From: JAFAGX01 sp035622175
GTDB taxonomy: Bacteria > Acidobacteriota > Terriglobia > Terriglobales > Acidobacteriaceae
DNA length: 64,000 nt
Assembly: GCA_035622175.1 (NCBI GenBank)
Contig: DASPVV010000091.1
Location: 1 to 64,000 of the forward strand
Reading direction: 5' to 3'
The notes beneath the pieces are model-generated. The model ran no database searches. It saw nothing but the letters and a program-made list of their open reading frames with translations, and had not been told where the DNA came from. A program made the translations under genes and the position numbers. Shown here in pieces: positions 37,708 through 47,153 of the stretch (the first letter of the stretch is position 1; each line of letters opens with the position of its first letter).

Positions 37708-38790
37708 CGCACCGCGGTGACCCTTCCATTTCGTCCGCAGCACCGACAAGAGCAGCATGGACAAGAAAATGGTGAGCAAGCCGCAGGACGCTTTCCCGAT
37801 GTCGACCGCGTGCTTGGGCAAGATGGAGAAGCGTCCATAAACGAATTCGATGTGCACCCAATAGACGAGGAGCGAGGTTTGTCCCATCTGGATGAGCGGA
37901 CTGAAGCCCCGCTGACCGAAGCCCCAGCGGCACCACAGATAGGCCAGCGCCACGATGATTGCCACGAGACCGACCCGGATCAGGAAAAAAGTCGGGCTGG
38001 TGTGCCAAAAGTCATAACTAGCATAGAGTTGCTGTGGGCGGTGATCGAGCCAACGCGCCAGAACAATCAGTAGGCCCCCCCCGACCGCAGCCGGAGCAAC
38101 CAGGCCAACCGCCTGCTTGCGAGCCTGATCGCGCACGACCAAAAATCCCATGGCCAAGCCGACGAAGGCGAATCCCGCCCAGGGAAATATCGGGAATAGC
38201 CAGGGTTGTGGCCGACCCAGGTTGTGTACACCATTGATATAAGACTCGAGCGGCCATGGCAGCCAACGCGCACGCCAGCTCGTCCAAACCAAGGGCGTGA
38301 GAAGAGAGATGGTAAGGCCTATCGCGGCTGCGCCGGCTCCTAAGGCGAGGCGCGTACCCCCAACCACAGCCAATCCTATCCCCGAGAACGCCCCCATCAA
38401 CATCAGGGAAAGGCCGATGGCGTTGAGGATGTCTACGCGAAACAGGTCAGTCCAGGGGGCCCAGCCCCAAGCCAACAGAAACTCTTGCAGACGGAACAGG
38501 AGACCCAGGGCGAAAATCTCTGCACCGCGGGTGATGGTGGTACGCGCAATCGCCGCCGCCGGCAAGTCTTTCTGGCGCAATTTGTCGATCACCAGGGCGG
38601 TGGAGACTCCCGCCAGGAAAAGAAAGAGGGGCGCCGGCAGCGTCCCCCCGAGTTGCGACCACAGGAAGAACCGGGAATGGCGAGCCTGGTCTCCCAGCCA
38701 GGAGTCGTAGCAGTGGGTCTGAAACATCAGGAGACAAGCTAGGCCTCGCATCCAGTCGATATAAGCGAGGCGGGAGGTGGAGGAGCGCAC
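37660..38790 (-). CDS. DUF1624/HGSNAT-like membrane acyltransferase
   Basis: 376 residues with about ten membrane helices. The N-terminal YIDWMRGLACLLMFQTHCYD carries the R-G...H pattern of heparan-alpha-glucosaminide N-acetyltransferase-like proteins, which move acetyl groups across a membrane to a sugar acceptor. The central loop LPWPLESYINGVHN and the later SLLVYWVHIEFVYGR also match this superfamily. The substrate is unknown. The neighbour galT is about 96 bp upstream and unrelated in type. The C-terminus overlaps the convergent hypothetical gene by 48 bases. Confidence 0.8.
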   Translation of the reverse strand: MRSSTSRLAYIDWMRGLACLLMFQTHCYDSWLGDQARHSRFFLWSQLGGTLPAPLFLFLAGVSTALVIDKLRQKDLPAAAIARTTITRGAEIFALGLLFRLQEFLLAWGWAPWTDLFRVDILNAIGLSLMLMGAFSGIGLAVVGGTRLALGAGAAAIGLTISLLTPLVWTSWRARWLPWPLESYINGVHNLGRPQPWLFPIFPWAGFAFVGLAMGFLVVRDQARKQAVGLVAPAAVGGGLLIVLARWLDHRPQQLYASYDFWHTSPTFFLIRVGLVAIIVALAYLWCRWGFGQRGFSPLIQMGQTSLLVYWVHIEFVYGRFSILPKHAVDIGKASCGLLTIFLSMLLLSVLRTKWKGHRGALRSPRDLPDGIVHQL

Positions 38791-38886
38791 GATATCGGTC
38801 CTTGCGGTTCGCGGGGAACAACGACCCTAAAAGCGACCAACCCGCACGAGCGGCGGAGGATTTGTCCCTGGCTTCGGAGCTTCCCG

Positions 38887-39927
38887 CTAACCGACGACCG
38901 TCGCCGCCGACTGTTCTACATTGGCCTCGCGCAGGAATTTCGCGGCTTCCTCGGGAGGAGTCGGGTTGATGTAAAAGCCCGTCCCCCACTCAAATCCTGC
39001 CGTCTTGGTCAGCTTGGGCATGAATTCGATGTGCCAGTGGTAATGATCGTTGGTTGGATCCTGCACCGGCGAGGTATGGATCACCAAATTGTAAGGCGGG
39101 TTATCGAGTACGCGATCGGCCTTGCTGAGCAGCATCTTGAGGGCCTGCGCCAGGTTCTCAAACATATGCGAGGATGAGTTCTCAAAAGCCGACTCGTGCT
39201 GCTTGGGCAGAATCCAGGTCTCGAACGGAAAACGCGGCGCGTAGGGTGCAAGGGTGAGAAAGTCTTCGTTTTCAGCCACGACGCGAGTCCCCGATTCGAT
39301 CTCCTGCCGGATAATGTCACAGAACACGCAGCGTTCTTTATAAATGTAGTACTGCTTGGCGCCTTCAATTTCCTCGGTCAAGTAAATGGGCAGCATGGGC
39401 AATGCAATCAGCTGGGAATGGGCATGCTCGAGCGAGGCGCCGGCAGCTTCCCCGTGGTTTTTGAAAATCAGGATGAACTTGAAACGGCGGTCCTTCTTCA
39501 GATCGAGTATGCGATCGCGGAAAGTCCACAGCACATCTTCGATCCGCTTCGAAGCTAGGGTGGCTAGGGTCGCGTTGTGATCGGGCGTTTCGATGATAAC
39601 CTCATGCGCGCCAATGCCATTCATGCGGTCGAACATGCCTTCGGCTTGGCGATTCAGGCTACCTTCAATCCCGAGCGCCGGGAACTTATTGGGAACCACG
39701 CGAACGGTCCAGCCGGGAGTATCGCGCTGCGGCGACGGTCCGCCATTGGGGTTCGGTCGATAAGCCTGAATCTCGGGCGGGGTCTTACTTTCGTTGCCGT
39801 AACAGAAGGGACAGAACCCACCTTTGATTTTGACCGCATCCCGGGCGAAATCGGTGGGCCGCTTGGCACGATCGGTGGAAATAATCACCCAGCGGCCGAC
39901 GATCGGATCTTTTCTAAGTTCGGGCAA
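38887..39927 (-). CDS. galT: galactose-1-phosphate uridylyltransferase
   Basis: 346 residues, normal for GalT of the HIT superfamily. The start is TTG 39927, preceded by an AAAGG ribosome site about nine bases away and giving the expected MPELRKDPIVGRWVI. Zinc-site Cys pairs (CPFC and CVFC) and the active-site SLEHAHSQLIALP with the catalytic His pattern are present. It exchanges UMP between UDP-glucose and galactose-1-phosphate in the Leloir pathway. No other Leloir gene is adjacent, so control of galactose use is not evident here. Confidence 0.96.
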   Translation of the reverse strand: MPELRKDPIVGRWVIISTDRAKRPTDFARDAVKIKGGFCPFCYGNESKTPPEIQAYRPNPNGGPSPQRDTPGWTVRVVPNKFPALGIEGSLNRQAEGMFDRMNGIGAHEVIIETPDHNATLATLASKRIEDVLWTFRDRILDLKKDRRFKFILIFKNHGEAAGASLEHAHSQLIALPMLPIYLTEEIEGAKQYYIYKERCVFCDIIRQEIESGTRVVAENEDFLTLAPYAPRFPFETWILPKQHESAFENSSSHMFENLAQALKMLLSKADRVLDNPPYNLVIHTSPVQDPTNDHYHWHIEFMPKLTKTAGFEWGTGFYINPTPPEEAAKFLREANVEQSAATVVG

Positions 39928-40140
39928 GAGTGAATCCTTTCAAGTTCTGGGTTTCAAGAGCAGAGATTTTTATTTTAGTCCACGCAGGAAACATTCTGGA
40001 ATAGCTCGAACCGGGGGGTAGTCGTAGAACCTTCGGTTGCAGTCATCTCCTACGGTGCGCTCCCCCCCGTGCATCGGTTACTATCGAAACCTGCTGCGAC
40101 CGGTGACGACCTCCGGCGGGCAGGCAGCCGCGATGAGCAG

Positions 40141-41496
40141 TCAGCGTCCGGCCCCCCTCTCGATGACAGACAGGGACTCGTCGAGGACGTCGAGCGCGGT
40201 GTCAGCCTCCGCCTTGCTGACGATCAGTGGCGGGGCGATGCGAATGGTGCTCGGCCCGCAACCCAGGAAGAGAACTCCGCGTTCGAAGGCCGCCTGCACA
40301 ATTCGATCACGCTCGGCGGCGGCGAATTCCTTCGTCTTTTTGTCCTTCACCACCTCGACGCCGACCATCAGCCCGCGCCCCCGCACATCGCCCACCAAAC
40401 GGTGCTTCGCCGGCCAATCCGCCAAGCGCTTCAGCATGTGATTGCCGACCTCGGTCGCATTCCGCAGCAAGCCTTCGCGCTCGATCACATCGAGCGTGGC
40501 CAATGCCGCCGCCACGCACACTGGATTCCCCCCAAAGGTCGAGGCATGCGATCCCGGAACCCAATCCATGATCTCGGCTTTGCTGACGGTCACGCCAAGG
40601 GGCATGCCCGATGCGATGCCTTTCGCGATGCACAGGATGTCGGGCTGCACCCCCGCGTGTTCGATGGCCCACCATTTGCCGGTACGGCCGGTCCCACTCT
40701 GGATTTCATCGGCAACCAACAGGATGCCGTGCCGATCGCAGATGCGGCGCAATTCTTGGAGGAAAGGGTTGGGGGCCACCACATATCCGCCTTCCCCCTG
40801 GACCGGCTCTACAAAGATCGCCGCAACTTCTTCCGGCGGAAGCGTGGTGCGGAACAGCGTATCTTCAATAAAACGAGCGCAACCGAGGGCAAAGGCTTCC
40901 CCATCTTCGGTCCCGGCTTGGCGGTACACGTCGGGATAGCGGACGTGGGTTACCCCCGGGAGGAGCGGGGCGAAACGGCGCTTCTGCTGCGGCTTGGAAG
41001 CGGTCAGCGAGAGCGCTCCCAGGGTGCGTCCGTGGAACGCGCCGTAGAAGGCAATCACGTTCTGCCGCTTGGTGTGATAGCGGGCGAGCTTGAGGGCGCA
41101 TTCAATGGCTTCCGTGCCCGAGTTGCCATAGTAGATCTTGTGTGGCCCGGGCATGGGGGCGATTTTCGAAAGCCGTTCCGCCAGGGTGATCATGCTCTCG
41201 TAATAGAAGTCGGTGCCGGACATGTGAATCAGCTCATTCGCCTGCTTCTGGATTGCGGCCACCACGTGGGGATGGCAGTGGCCGGTCGAGGTCACGGCGA
41301 TTCCCGCGGAGAAATCCAAGAATTCATTGCCGTCGACGTCGGTGACGACCATGCCGCGGCCCTGCTTGGCAACCAACGGATAGGAGCGGGTGTAGGATGG
41401 CGAAATATATCTCTCATCCCCTTCGACGACGCGTTTGGCGTTGGGGCCAGGCAGCGCGGTCTTGAGTTTGGGTGCAATCACAGTGGTGGTCGACAT
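40141..41496 (-). CDS. class III PLP aminotransferase (acetylornithine/GABA-type or racemase-like)
   Basis: 451 residues with a strong GGAGGA ribosome site before ATG 41496. Visible are the class III landmarks FYGAFHGRTLGALSLT, VADEIQSGTGRTGKW (Asp contacting the PLP ring) and CIAKGIASGMPLG with the Schiff-base Lys. The N-terminal LPGPNAKRVVEGDERYISP pattern recalls the subgroup that includes archaeal acetylornithine-type transaminases and broad-substrate amino acid racemases, so amino-acid racemisation is a real alternative. The reaction cannot be settled from sequence. The gene is monocistronic. Confidence 0.88.
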   Translation of the reverse strand: MSTTTVIAPKLKTALPGPNAKRVVEGDERYISPSYTRSYPLVAKQGRGMVVTDVDGNEFLDFSAGIAVTSTGHCHPHVVAAIQKQANELIHMSGTDFYYESMITLAERLSKIAPMPGPHKIYYGNSGTEAIECALKLARYHTKRQNVIAFYGAFHGRTLGALSLTASKPQQKRRFAPLLPGVTHVRYPDVYRQAGTEDGEAFALGCARFIEDTLFRTTLPPEEVAAIFVEPVQGEGGYVVAPNPFLQELRRICDRHGILLVADEIQSGTGRTGKWWAIEHAGVQPDILCIAKGIASGMPLGVTVSKAEIMDWVPGSHASTFGGNPVCVAAALATLDVIEREGLLRNATEVGNHMLKRLADWPAKHRLVGDVRGRGLMVGVEVVKDKKTKEFAAAERDRIVQAAFERGVLFLGCGPSTIRIAPPLIVSKAEADTALDVLDESLSVIERGAGR

Positions 41497-41926
41497 AGGA
41501 TCCTCCAGAAATCGGTTGTCAGCGGTCGGTTACTAACGAAATGGGGTGCAGTAGGGATCCTAGGAAGAGCACAGATGCCGTTGTGCCGGCTCAAAGTTCG
41601 AAGCTAATGAATTTGAGCCTCCCGAACCCCCACGATGATCGGGAACTAGTCGCTACCAAAGAGATTCGGACGCAGACGCGAGGGGAGCACCGCCCGGTAT
41701 CGACGCGGGCATACAAGACAATCCAGCCAGCAAGCAGGCAGGTGCGAATTGGCGTGCCGATTCCGCATGATCGATCACCTTTATTATAGCTTGTCGTGCG
41801 TCGGCTGCGGAACCCCTCCGGACGCTGGCCGGTGGTTACGAGCGAGTGGGGTTCCCTCGACCCGGCGAAATCGATCCGTCCTAGGCGAAGGGAGCCTAAA
41901 ATCCCGAATCCGGGCGGTACGCTCTT
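41497..41926. other. divergent intergenic region with inverted repeat
   Basis: 430 bases between two divergent genes. It contains an 8-bp perfect inverted repeat GGAACCCC (41809-41816) / GGGGTTCC (41848-41855), 72 bases before the EamA gene, and a TAAAAT box near 41898. No coding frame or known riboswitch was recognised. Confidence 0.55.
41809..41855 (+). other. 8-bp inverted repeat with 31-base interior
   Basis: The arms are perfect and GC-rich (GGAACCCC and GGGGTTCC). The interior contains a second potential stem (CCGG...CCGG). It could fold in a 5' leader of the EamA gene or be a protein site. Which of these, if either, is not decided by the sequence. Confidence 0.4.
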
Positions 41927-42916
41927 ATGTCTGATATGGGGCGGGGAAGAAACTTTTTCATGAGCTCAGGGTCCCGTCCAAGCCGATCCTCGGTTGTCTT
42001 TGCGTTTGCCCTGGTCTATCTGTTTTGGGGCTCCACCTATCTCGGCATCGACATTGCAGTTGAGCAAATTCCCCCCGCCCTGATGTGCGCCACGCGCTTT
42101 TCGATCGCCGGGCTGTTCATGCTGGCATTCTGCGGGTTGCGGGGAAGAAAAATTCTCTATGCCCCCCGCCGCCTGGGCGAGATGGCGATGGTCGGTACAT
42201 TGTTGCTTGTCGGAGGCAATCTCACCCTCTCCTACGCCGAAAAACTCATCCCCTCTGGTTTAGCAGCCTTGATTGTCGCCATCTGCCCGCTGTGGTTCCT
42301 TGTACTGGACAATCTTCTATTAGGCCATCACCGCATTTCCTTGCGTGGCAAGGCTGGCCTCGCTCTCGGCATCGCCGGCTTAGCCGTTCTGTTGTGGCCG
42401 CAACTGATGGCGACCACGGCTTTCGGACGTCGAGAACTGTGGTCATCTTTGAGTTTGATCGGCGGATCCTTCAGCTGGGCCCTGGGCTCGGTCTTGGCCA
42501 AGAAATGGAAATCTGCGGACGTGGATCCGCTCTCCGCCACGGCGTGGGAAATGGTCGCGGCCGGGCTGGTGAATTTTGTGGTTGCGGCCGGGATCGAAGA
42601 TTTCTCCCGCGTGGTTTGGACCGTCCGGGGTGTGGCCGCCATGGGGTATTTAGTGGTTTGCGGCTCCTGGATCGGCTACACCGCATATATTTGGCTGCTC
42701 GGACACGTTCCGACCTCGAAGGTTTCGACGTACGCCTATGTCAACCCCGTGGTTGCCGTGTTCTTAGGATGGCTGATCCTGCATGAGCGGATTGACGCTT
42801 ACATTCTGGCGGGCAGCGCCATCGTGATTGCTTCGGTAATTCTGGTAACCAGCGCGGAGGTGAGCCTGAAGACTGGTCTCGAAGAACTTCCGGCGGTAGA
42901 GACCACGGGGGATTGA
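41927..42916 (+). CDS. EamA/DMT-family transporter (YedA/RhaT-like)
   Basis: 329 residues, ten predicted helices in two EamA halves: FGSTYLGID-like start FWGSTYLGIDIA near residue 34, and second-half SKVSTYAYVNPVVAVFLGWL with the typical PVVAVFLGW motif. Members export amino acids and metabolites. ATG 41927 follows the possible -10 box by about 24 bases; an ATG at 41960, with GGGGAAG before it, is an alternative start. The substrate is unknown. Confidence 0.87.
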   Translation: MSDMGRGRNFFMSSGSRPSRSSVVFAFALVYLFWGSTYLGIDIAVEQIPPALMCATRFSIAGLFMLAFCGLRGRKILYAPRRLGEMAMVGTLLLVGGNLTLSYAEKLIPSGLAALIVAICPLWFLVLDNLLLGHHRISLRGKAGLALGIAGLAVLLWPQLMATTAFGRRELWSSLSLIGGSFSWALGSVLAKKWKSADVDPLSATAWEMVAAGLVNFVVAAGIEDFSRVVWTVRGVAAMGYLVVCGSWIGYTAYIWLLGHVPTSKVSTYAYVNPVVAVFLGWLILHERIDAYILAGSAIVIASVILVTSAEVSLKTGLEELPAVETTGD

Positions 42917-42957
42917 AGAAACCTGGCGATTCTGATGCCCGCCTGGTAGGCGTGGCT

Positions 42958-43308
42958 TTAGGTGCCTGGCTGGGGTAGCACCAACCATTTGAGCAGCATG
43001 TTTACCAGCGACAGTACAATTCCACCCCAGAACGCCGCCATGAAGGTTTGAATGCGGAAACCGGGTACGAGGGCCGAGGCAAGCCGCAGCATGAACGCAT
43101 TGATGACAAACCAGAACACCCCCAGGGTAAGAATGGTCAAGGGGAAAGTGAGCACCTTCAAAATAAGACCCAGGGTAGCGTTGATGAAGCCAATGGCGAC
43201 GGCTGCGATCAGCGCCGCGCCTGCACCACTCACCAAGAATCCCGGCACCAAGCGCGAGGTAATCCAAACGGCAAGCGCGGTTATGATCCAATGTATGAGC
43301 ATTCGCAT
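42958..43308 (-). CDS. YvlD/phage-holin-4-like small membrane protein
   Basis: About 116 residues with four hydrophobic helices and short polar loops. The pattern LVPGF..SGAGAALIAAVAIGFINATLG and the repeated hydrophobic blocks match the YvlD (Phage_holin_4_2) family, whose members are small inner-membrane proteins of unknown role, not lysis holins by themselves. ATG 43308 is chosen from three nearby Met codons (43323, 43308, 43302). No phage genes surround it. Confidence 0.8.
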   Translation of the reverse strand: MRMLIHWIITALAVWITSRLVPGFLVSGAGAALIAAVAIGFINATLGLILKVLTFPLTILTLGVFWFVINAFMLRLASALVPGFRIQTFMAAFWGGIVLSLVNMLLKWLVLPQPGT

Positions 43309-43578
43309 CCTGAGAGCTCCCATTTCTACTTAGCCACTATAAAAGTTCTGGAGCGCGCGCGACAACTGTCGTCCGCCGATGGGCGGCGATCGGATGAAGG
43401 TCGGCCGGGAGTGCAAGGAAAGATTCCCCTACACTTGATTCCCGTCGTAGCGAAGCCAGAGTTTGGCGTTTTTGATCGTAGCATGCTGGAGCCGTAGCAC
43501 TTCAGTCATTTGACCCTGATCGCCACAGCACTGAGAATAAGCGCTATCTTCCCCCTACCAACCAACTCGGAGGTCGGC

Positions 43579-44388
43579 GTGCGAAGACTAGTTTTCCTCA
43601 TTGCCACATTGCTCCTCAGCGTTTTCAGCGTGATTGCTGCGGTGGGCGATGCGCTACCAGCAGGCAACGCGGATGGAGCAGACGGTCCTGCGGCCATCGA
43701 TCAGAATGCCGCACCTGCGGACAACGGCCCCATGCTCGGATCGAAGATCGGCGTCGGGGTCAAAATGTCGCCGCTAGGGGTTGGCCTCGAGGCGGCTACG
43801 CCGGTCACCTATCATACCAACGTTCGGGTTGGCTTTAACATGTTCGGCTACAGCCGCAACTTTACCAGTGACGGTATCAACTACAACGCAGATTTGAACT
43901 TCCGCTCGTTCGAAACACATTTTGACTGGTTCCCGTTTTCCGGCGGCTTTCATCTCAGCCCCGGATTGATGCTCTATAACGGCAACCGTATCCAGGCCGG
44001 TGCAGCCGTTCCGGGGGGACAACAGTTCACCCTGGGCGGAACTACCTACACGAGCGATGCTGCCGATCCAATCACCGGTGCCGGAAAGGTCGGTTTTGGT
44101 GCCGTGGCTCCAACCTTCTTGCTCGGCTGGGGCAACCTGGTGCCCCGCCGTGCCAAACGACACATCAGCGTTCCGGTCGAGATCGGTGCCGTCTTCGAGG
44201 GAGCGCCCAAGGCCACGCTCAATCTCCAGGGAACCGCCTGCGATCCCAGTGGTCTAAGCTGCCAAAATGTCGCCGACAACGTCCCCTTCCAAAACAACGT
44301 GATTGCGCAGCAGAACAAACTGAACCACGACATGTCCTCCTTCAAGGCTTACCCAGTCATCTCGGTAGGCTTCGGATACAAGTTCTAA
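43579..44388 (+). CDS. outer-membrane beta-barrel-like protein
   Basis: 269 residues from GTG 43579, supported by a CGGAGG ribosome site five bases before. A signal peptide (RRLVFLIATLLLSVFSVIAA) precedes a Gly/Asn/Tyr-rich region with alternating hydrophobic strands (VTYHTNVRVGFNMFGYSR, THFDWFPFSGGFHLSPG). The last residues YPVISVGFGYKF end in a C-terminal Phe, the hallmark of barrel proteins recognised by BamA. The specific role is unknown. Confidence 0.72.
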   Translation: MRRLVFLIATLLLSVFSVIAAVGDALPAGNADGADGPAAIDQNAAPADNGPMLGSKIGVGVKMSPLGVGLEAATPVTYHTNVRVGFNMFGYSRNFTSDGINYNADLNFRSFETHFDWFPFSGGFHLSPGLMLYNGNRIQAGAAVPGGQQFTLGGTTYTSDAADPITGAGKVGFGAVAPTFLLGWGNLVPRRAKRHISVPVEIGAVFEGAPKATLNLQGTACDPSGLSCQNVADNVPFQNNVIAQQNKLNHDMSSFKAYPVISVGFGYKF

Positions 44389-44592
44389 GCTTGGCGAGCG
44401 AATCAGGATGGGGACAGCCTCGCGGCTTCGACCGAGATGCAGGGAGAGCCTTCGCGTGGTCGACGGCCAAGCCAATGCTTGACCGGTTCGAATCGCCCTA
44501 GATCGGCAATGCCGTCGAGCAAGCACTGCTCGAATTCCTGTTTCCTGCTCTTCCCGGTCACTGACGACCAACGGAAGAAGGTCGGCTAGCCG

Positions 44593-46023
44593 CTAGAACA
44601 AATTCCACAGGAACTGGTTGTAGACGTCATGATGGTATTGCACCTCCTGAGGCTTCACGAAGGTACCGAGCAGGCGCGGGCAGCGGTCGGCTGAAGCCTG
44701 CTTCAAATCTAGGTAGCGTTGCTTGACGTCCCCGCCGAACAGTTCGGTAATCCACCCGGCTTTGCGGAAGTTTTCCATGGCATCGTAGATGTTGTCGGGC
44801 AAGTATCGCTGCGCTTGGCGCAGGTTCTTGATCTTGGCTGTTTCTCCTTCGAGACCGGTCTTGAAGACCGCGAACATTACCATATACGGATTTGCGTCGG
44901 GAGCTACGGAACGTACTTCCACCCGCATGCTGCGCTCATTGCCAATGGGAATGCGGATCATCGACCCGCGATCGGTAGGAGAAGCTTTCAGCTGATTGGG
45001 AGCTTCAAAGTGCGGGTCCAGCCGGCGATAGGAGTTGACGCTCGGGTTCATGACCAGGCAGATGTCATTTCCATGGGTGAGAATGCGGTCCAGGAACTCC
45101 CAACCCATTTTGCTGAGTTTCTCGTCGCCTTTGGCATCCCAAAACAGATTTTTGCCGCCTTTGCTGATCGAGACGTTGGTGTGCATGCCGCTGCCGTTCA
45201 CGCCTACCACAGGCTTGGGCAAAAACGAAGCCGTGCACTCCATCTTGGTGGCCACCTGGCGGCAGACCAACTTATAGAGCTGGATCTGGTCGGCTGCCGC
45301 AACCACCTCCCCGTAGCCGTAGTTGATCTCGAACTGCGAGGGCGCGACTTCGGGGTGATCCTTCTCGTTTTGGAAGCCCATGGCACGCTGCACCTCGGCC
45401 ACGGTGTCGATGAAGGTGCGCAGCGTATCCCCGGGCAGAGAATGAAAATAGCCGCCGGTATTCACATACTCAAACTTGCTGGTTTCGTGGTAGCGGCGTT
45501 CGGCATCCGGCCCGCGAAACAGGAATCCTTCAATTTCGTTGGCGGCATTCAAGGTATAGCCCTTCTTGGCGTGCAGTGCATCGGCGTAGTTCTTCAGAAT
45601 GCCGCGAATGTCGGCAGGGTAGGGTTCCCCGTTCTTATCGATGACGTCGCCGAAAACCAGCACTTTGCCCGGCCCGAAGATGTCGGCTGGGCCCCAATAA
45701 AACGCGCCCCAATCGATGCCCAGTCGTAAGTCACTTTCCCGCTGGGCGGTAAAGCCGCGAATCGAAGATCCGTCAAAGGTCAGATTGTCATAACTCTTGG
45801 TCAGGAATTTCTTGTCGTAGTCAAGCATATGAAGTCGACCTTCGAGGTCGCTGAAGAGCACGGTGACCGCTTTTATCCGCTTCTCACCGCTCAAATACTC
45901 CAGGCGTTCTTGTTGAACCTTGTGAGGGGCTACTCGGTTCCTGCGTTGCTCTTTGGCGTTCAAGTTCAGCTCTTCCAGCTCGTCATAGGGAATCGCTAAG
46001 AAATTTCGCAGTTCGTTTGACAT
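44593..46023 (-). CDS. glnA: glutamine synthetase, type I-like
   Basis: 476 residues from ATG 46023, which has an AAGGAG ribosome site four bases upstream. The family blocks are present: the beta-grasp start with FDGSSIRGF, the glutamate/metal-binding NEIEGFLF, the ATP and glutamate loop VNGSGMHTNVSISKGG, and NPYMVMFAVFKTGLEG. It condenses glutamate and ammonia using ATP. PDNIYDAMENF holds a Tyr near the position of the adenylylation loop of enteric enzymes, but whether it is modified is unknown. It is monocistronic by spacing. Confidence 0.95.
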   Translation of the reverse strand: MSNELRNFLAIPYDELEELNLNAKEQRRNRVAPHKVQQERLEYLSGEKRIKAVTVLFSDLEGRLHMLDYDKKFLTKSYDNLTFDGSSIRGFTAQRESDLRLGIDWGAFYWGPADIFGPGKVLVFGDVIDKNGEPYPADIRGILKNYADALHAKKGYTLNAANEIEGFLFRGPDAERRYHETSKFEYVNTGGYFHSLPGDTLRTFIDTVAEVQRAMGFQNEKDHPEVAPSQFEINYGYGEVVAAADQIQLYKLVCRQVATKMECTASFLPKPVVGVNGSGMHTNVSISKGGKNLFWDAKGDEKLSKMGWEFLDRILTHGNDICLVMNPSVNSYRRLDPHFEAPNQLKASPTDRGSMIRIPIGNERSMRVEVRSVAPDANPYMVMFAVFKTGLEGETAKIKNLRQAQRYLPDNIYDAMENFRKAGWITELFGGDVKQRYLDLKQASADRCPRLLGTFVKPQEVQYHHDVYNQFLWNLF

Positions 46024-46157
46024 GGATCTCCTTAAGTTTTGTGGATCATGGAGCACAAGGATGAGTTTTGGGGAACGGGTACCTTTCAGAGTACCGCGGA
46101 GGCCCCGTGCCTGCCAATCAAAAAAGCTGATGACGGAAATAGAGCGAATTTATAAGC

Positions 46158-47045
46158 TCAGATCGTGTTTCGACGAGGGTCGCATCGGCTCCCGGACACG
46201 CTGCTCGCGCGGCCCATCACCTGTTCCCGAGTCCACCCCCGCTCGCGCAAATGCCGGATACTCAGTCGATCGTGGCGCTTAGCCAGGCGGATCCCGGCTT
46301 CGTCGACCACCAGGTCGGTGTGATAGAAGGCCGGAGGGGCCCAACCGCAAGCCCGGTATAAAAGCAGCTGTCGCGCCGTCGACTTGACTAGATCGGCGCC
46401 GCGCACGACCTCGGTGATTCTCATTGCCGCGTCATCCACCACGACGGCCAATTGGTAAGCCGGCACGTCATCGCGTCGCCAGACGATGAAGTCCCCGAAG
46501 TCGCGCCCGGCCAGGAAATGCTGCGGCCCAAGGTGTCGGTCGAGGAAGCGAACCATTTCCCCGTCTGGCACCTTGAATCGCCAGTTTACGCCGGCCGGCT
46601 CCCTCGCTTGCGCTCGCTCCGAGCGCGCGCGGCAGCGTCCGGGGTAGAGCGGCTCATCATCGAAATCGTTGGGGGCGCTTGCCGCCTGCTCTAAATCCTT
46701 GCGCGAGCAGGTACAGGGATAGAGAAGACCCCCGTCGCGCAGCTTGCGCCAAGCCGCCAAGTAGTGCTCCCGCCTTTGGCTCTGAGAGTACGGTCCGTAG
46801 GGCCCTCCGCAGTCCGGACCTTCCTGCCAGAGAATGCTCAACCAGCGAAGATCCTCGATCATCGCGCTTACGAATTCCGGGCGCGACCGTTCGGGGTCGA
46901 GATCTTCGTTGCGCAGAACGAGCGTGCCTTGGTGTTCGATGGCCCGTTCGGCTGCGATCGAGAAGGTTCGCGCATGACCGAGATGCAAGAGGCCGGTCGG
47001 AGAAGGAGCGAGGCGGCCCCGGTAGTTGCCATCACAGGTCGTCAT
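46158..47045 (-). CDS. gluQ: glutamyl-Q tRNA(Asp) synthetase
   Basis: 295 residues, the normal size for the truncated GluRS paralogue that lacks the anticodon-binding domain. The HIGH-like HLGH is at residues 21-24 and the second signature at AKRHDRLSIRHL; zinc Cys residues appear in YPCTCSRKDLE and YPGRC. It attaches glutamate to queuosine in tRNA(Asp). queA, for an earlier queuosine step, lies elsewhere in this window, which fits a complete queuosine pathway in the genome. Its start is 108 bp from the divergent selenoprotein gene. Confidence 0.93.
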   Translation of the reverse strand: MTTCDGNYRGRLAPSPTGLLHLGHARTFSIAAERAIEHQGTLVLRNEDLDPERSRPEFVSAMIEDLRWLSILWQEGPDCGGPYGPYSQSQRREHYLAAWRKLRDGGLLYPCTCSRKDLEQAASAPNDFDDEPLYPGRCRARSERAQAREPAGVNWRFKVPDGEMVRFLDRHLGPQHFLAGRDFGDFIVWRRDDVPAYQLAVVVDDAAMRITEVVRGADLVKSTARQLLLYRACGWAPPAFYHTDLVVDEAGIRLAKRHDRLSIRHLRERGWTREQVMGRASSVSGSRCDPRRNTI

Positions 47046-47153
47046 GGCGCTATTCTAAGCGTGTCGTCTAAGCTGCCCCGCGGCCACTTTCCTCGAGCGC
47101 AAGCGAGCTGGGGTGGTACAAAAACACTAGAGCCCGGTTCAAGCGCACGTCCT

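Noticed and set aside
42958..43308. holin annotation suggesting a prophage
   Set aside because: YvlD-type proteins carry the holin name by homology only, and no other phage gene is near.
44475..44510. T-arm-like GGTTCGAATC sequence between the barrel-protein gene and glnA
   Set aside because: No matching acceptor, D-arm or anticodon arm surrounds it, so it is not a tRNA.
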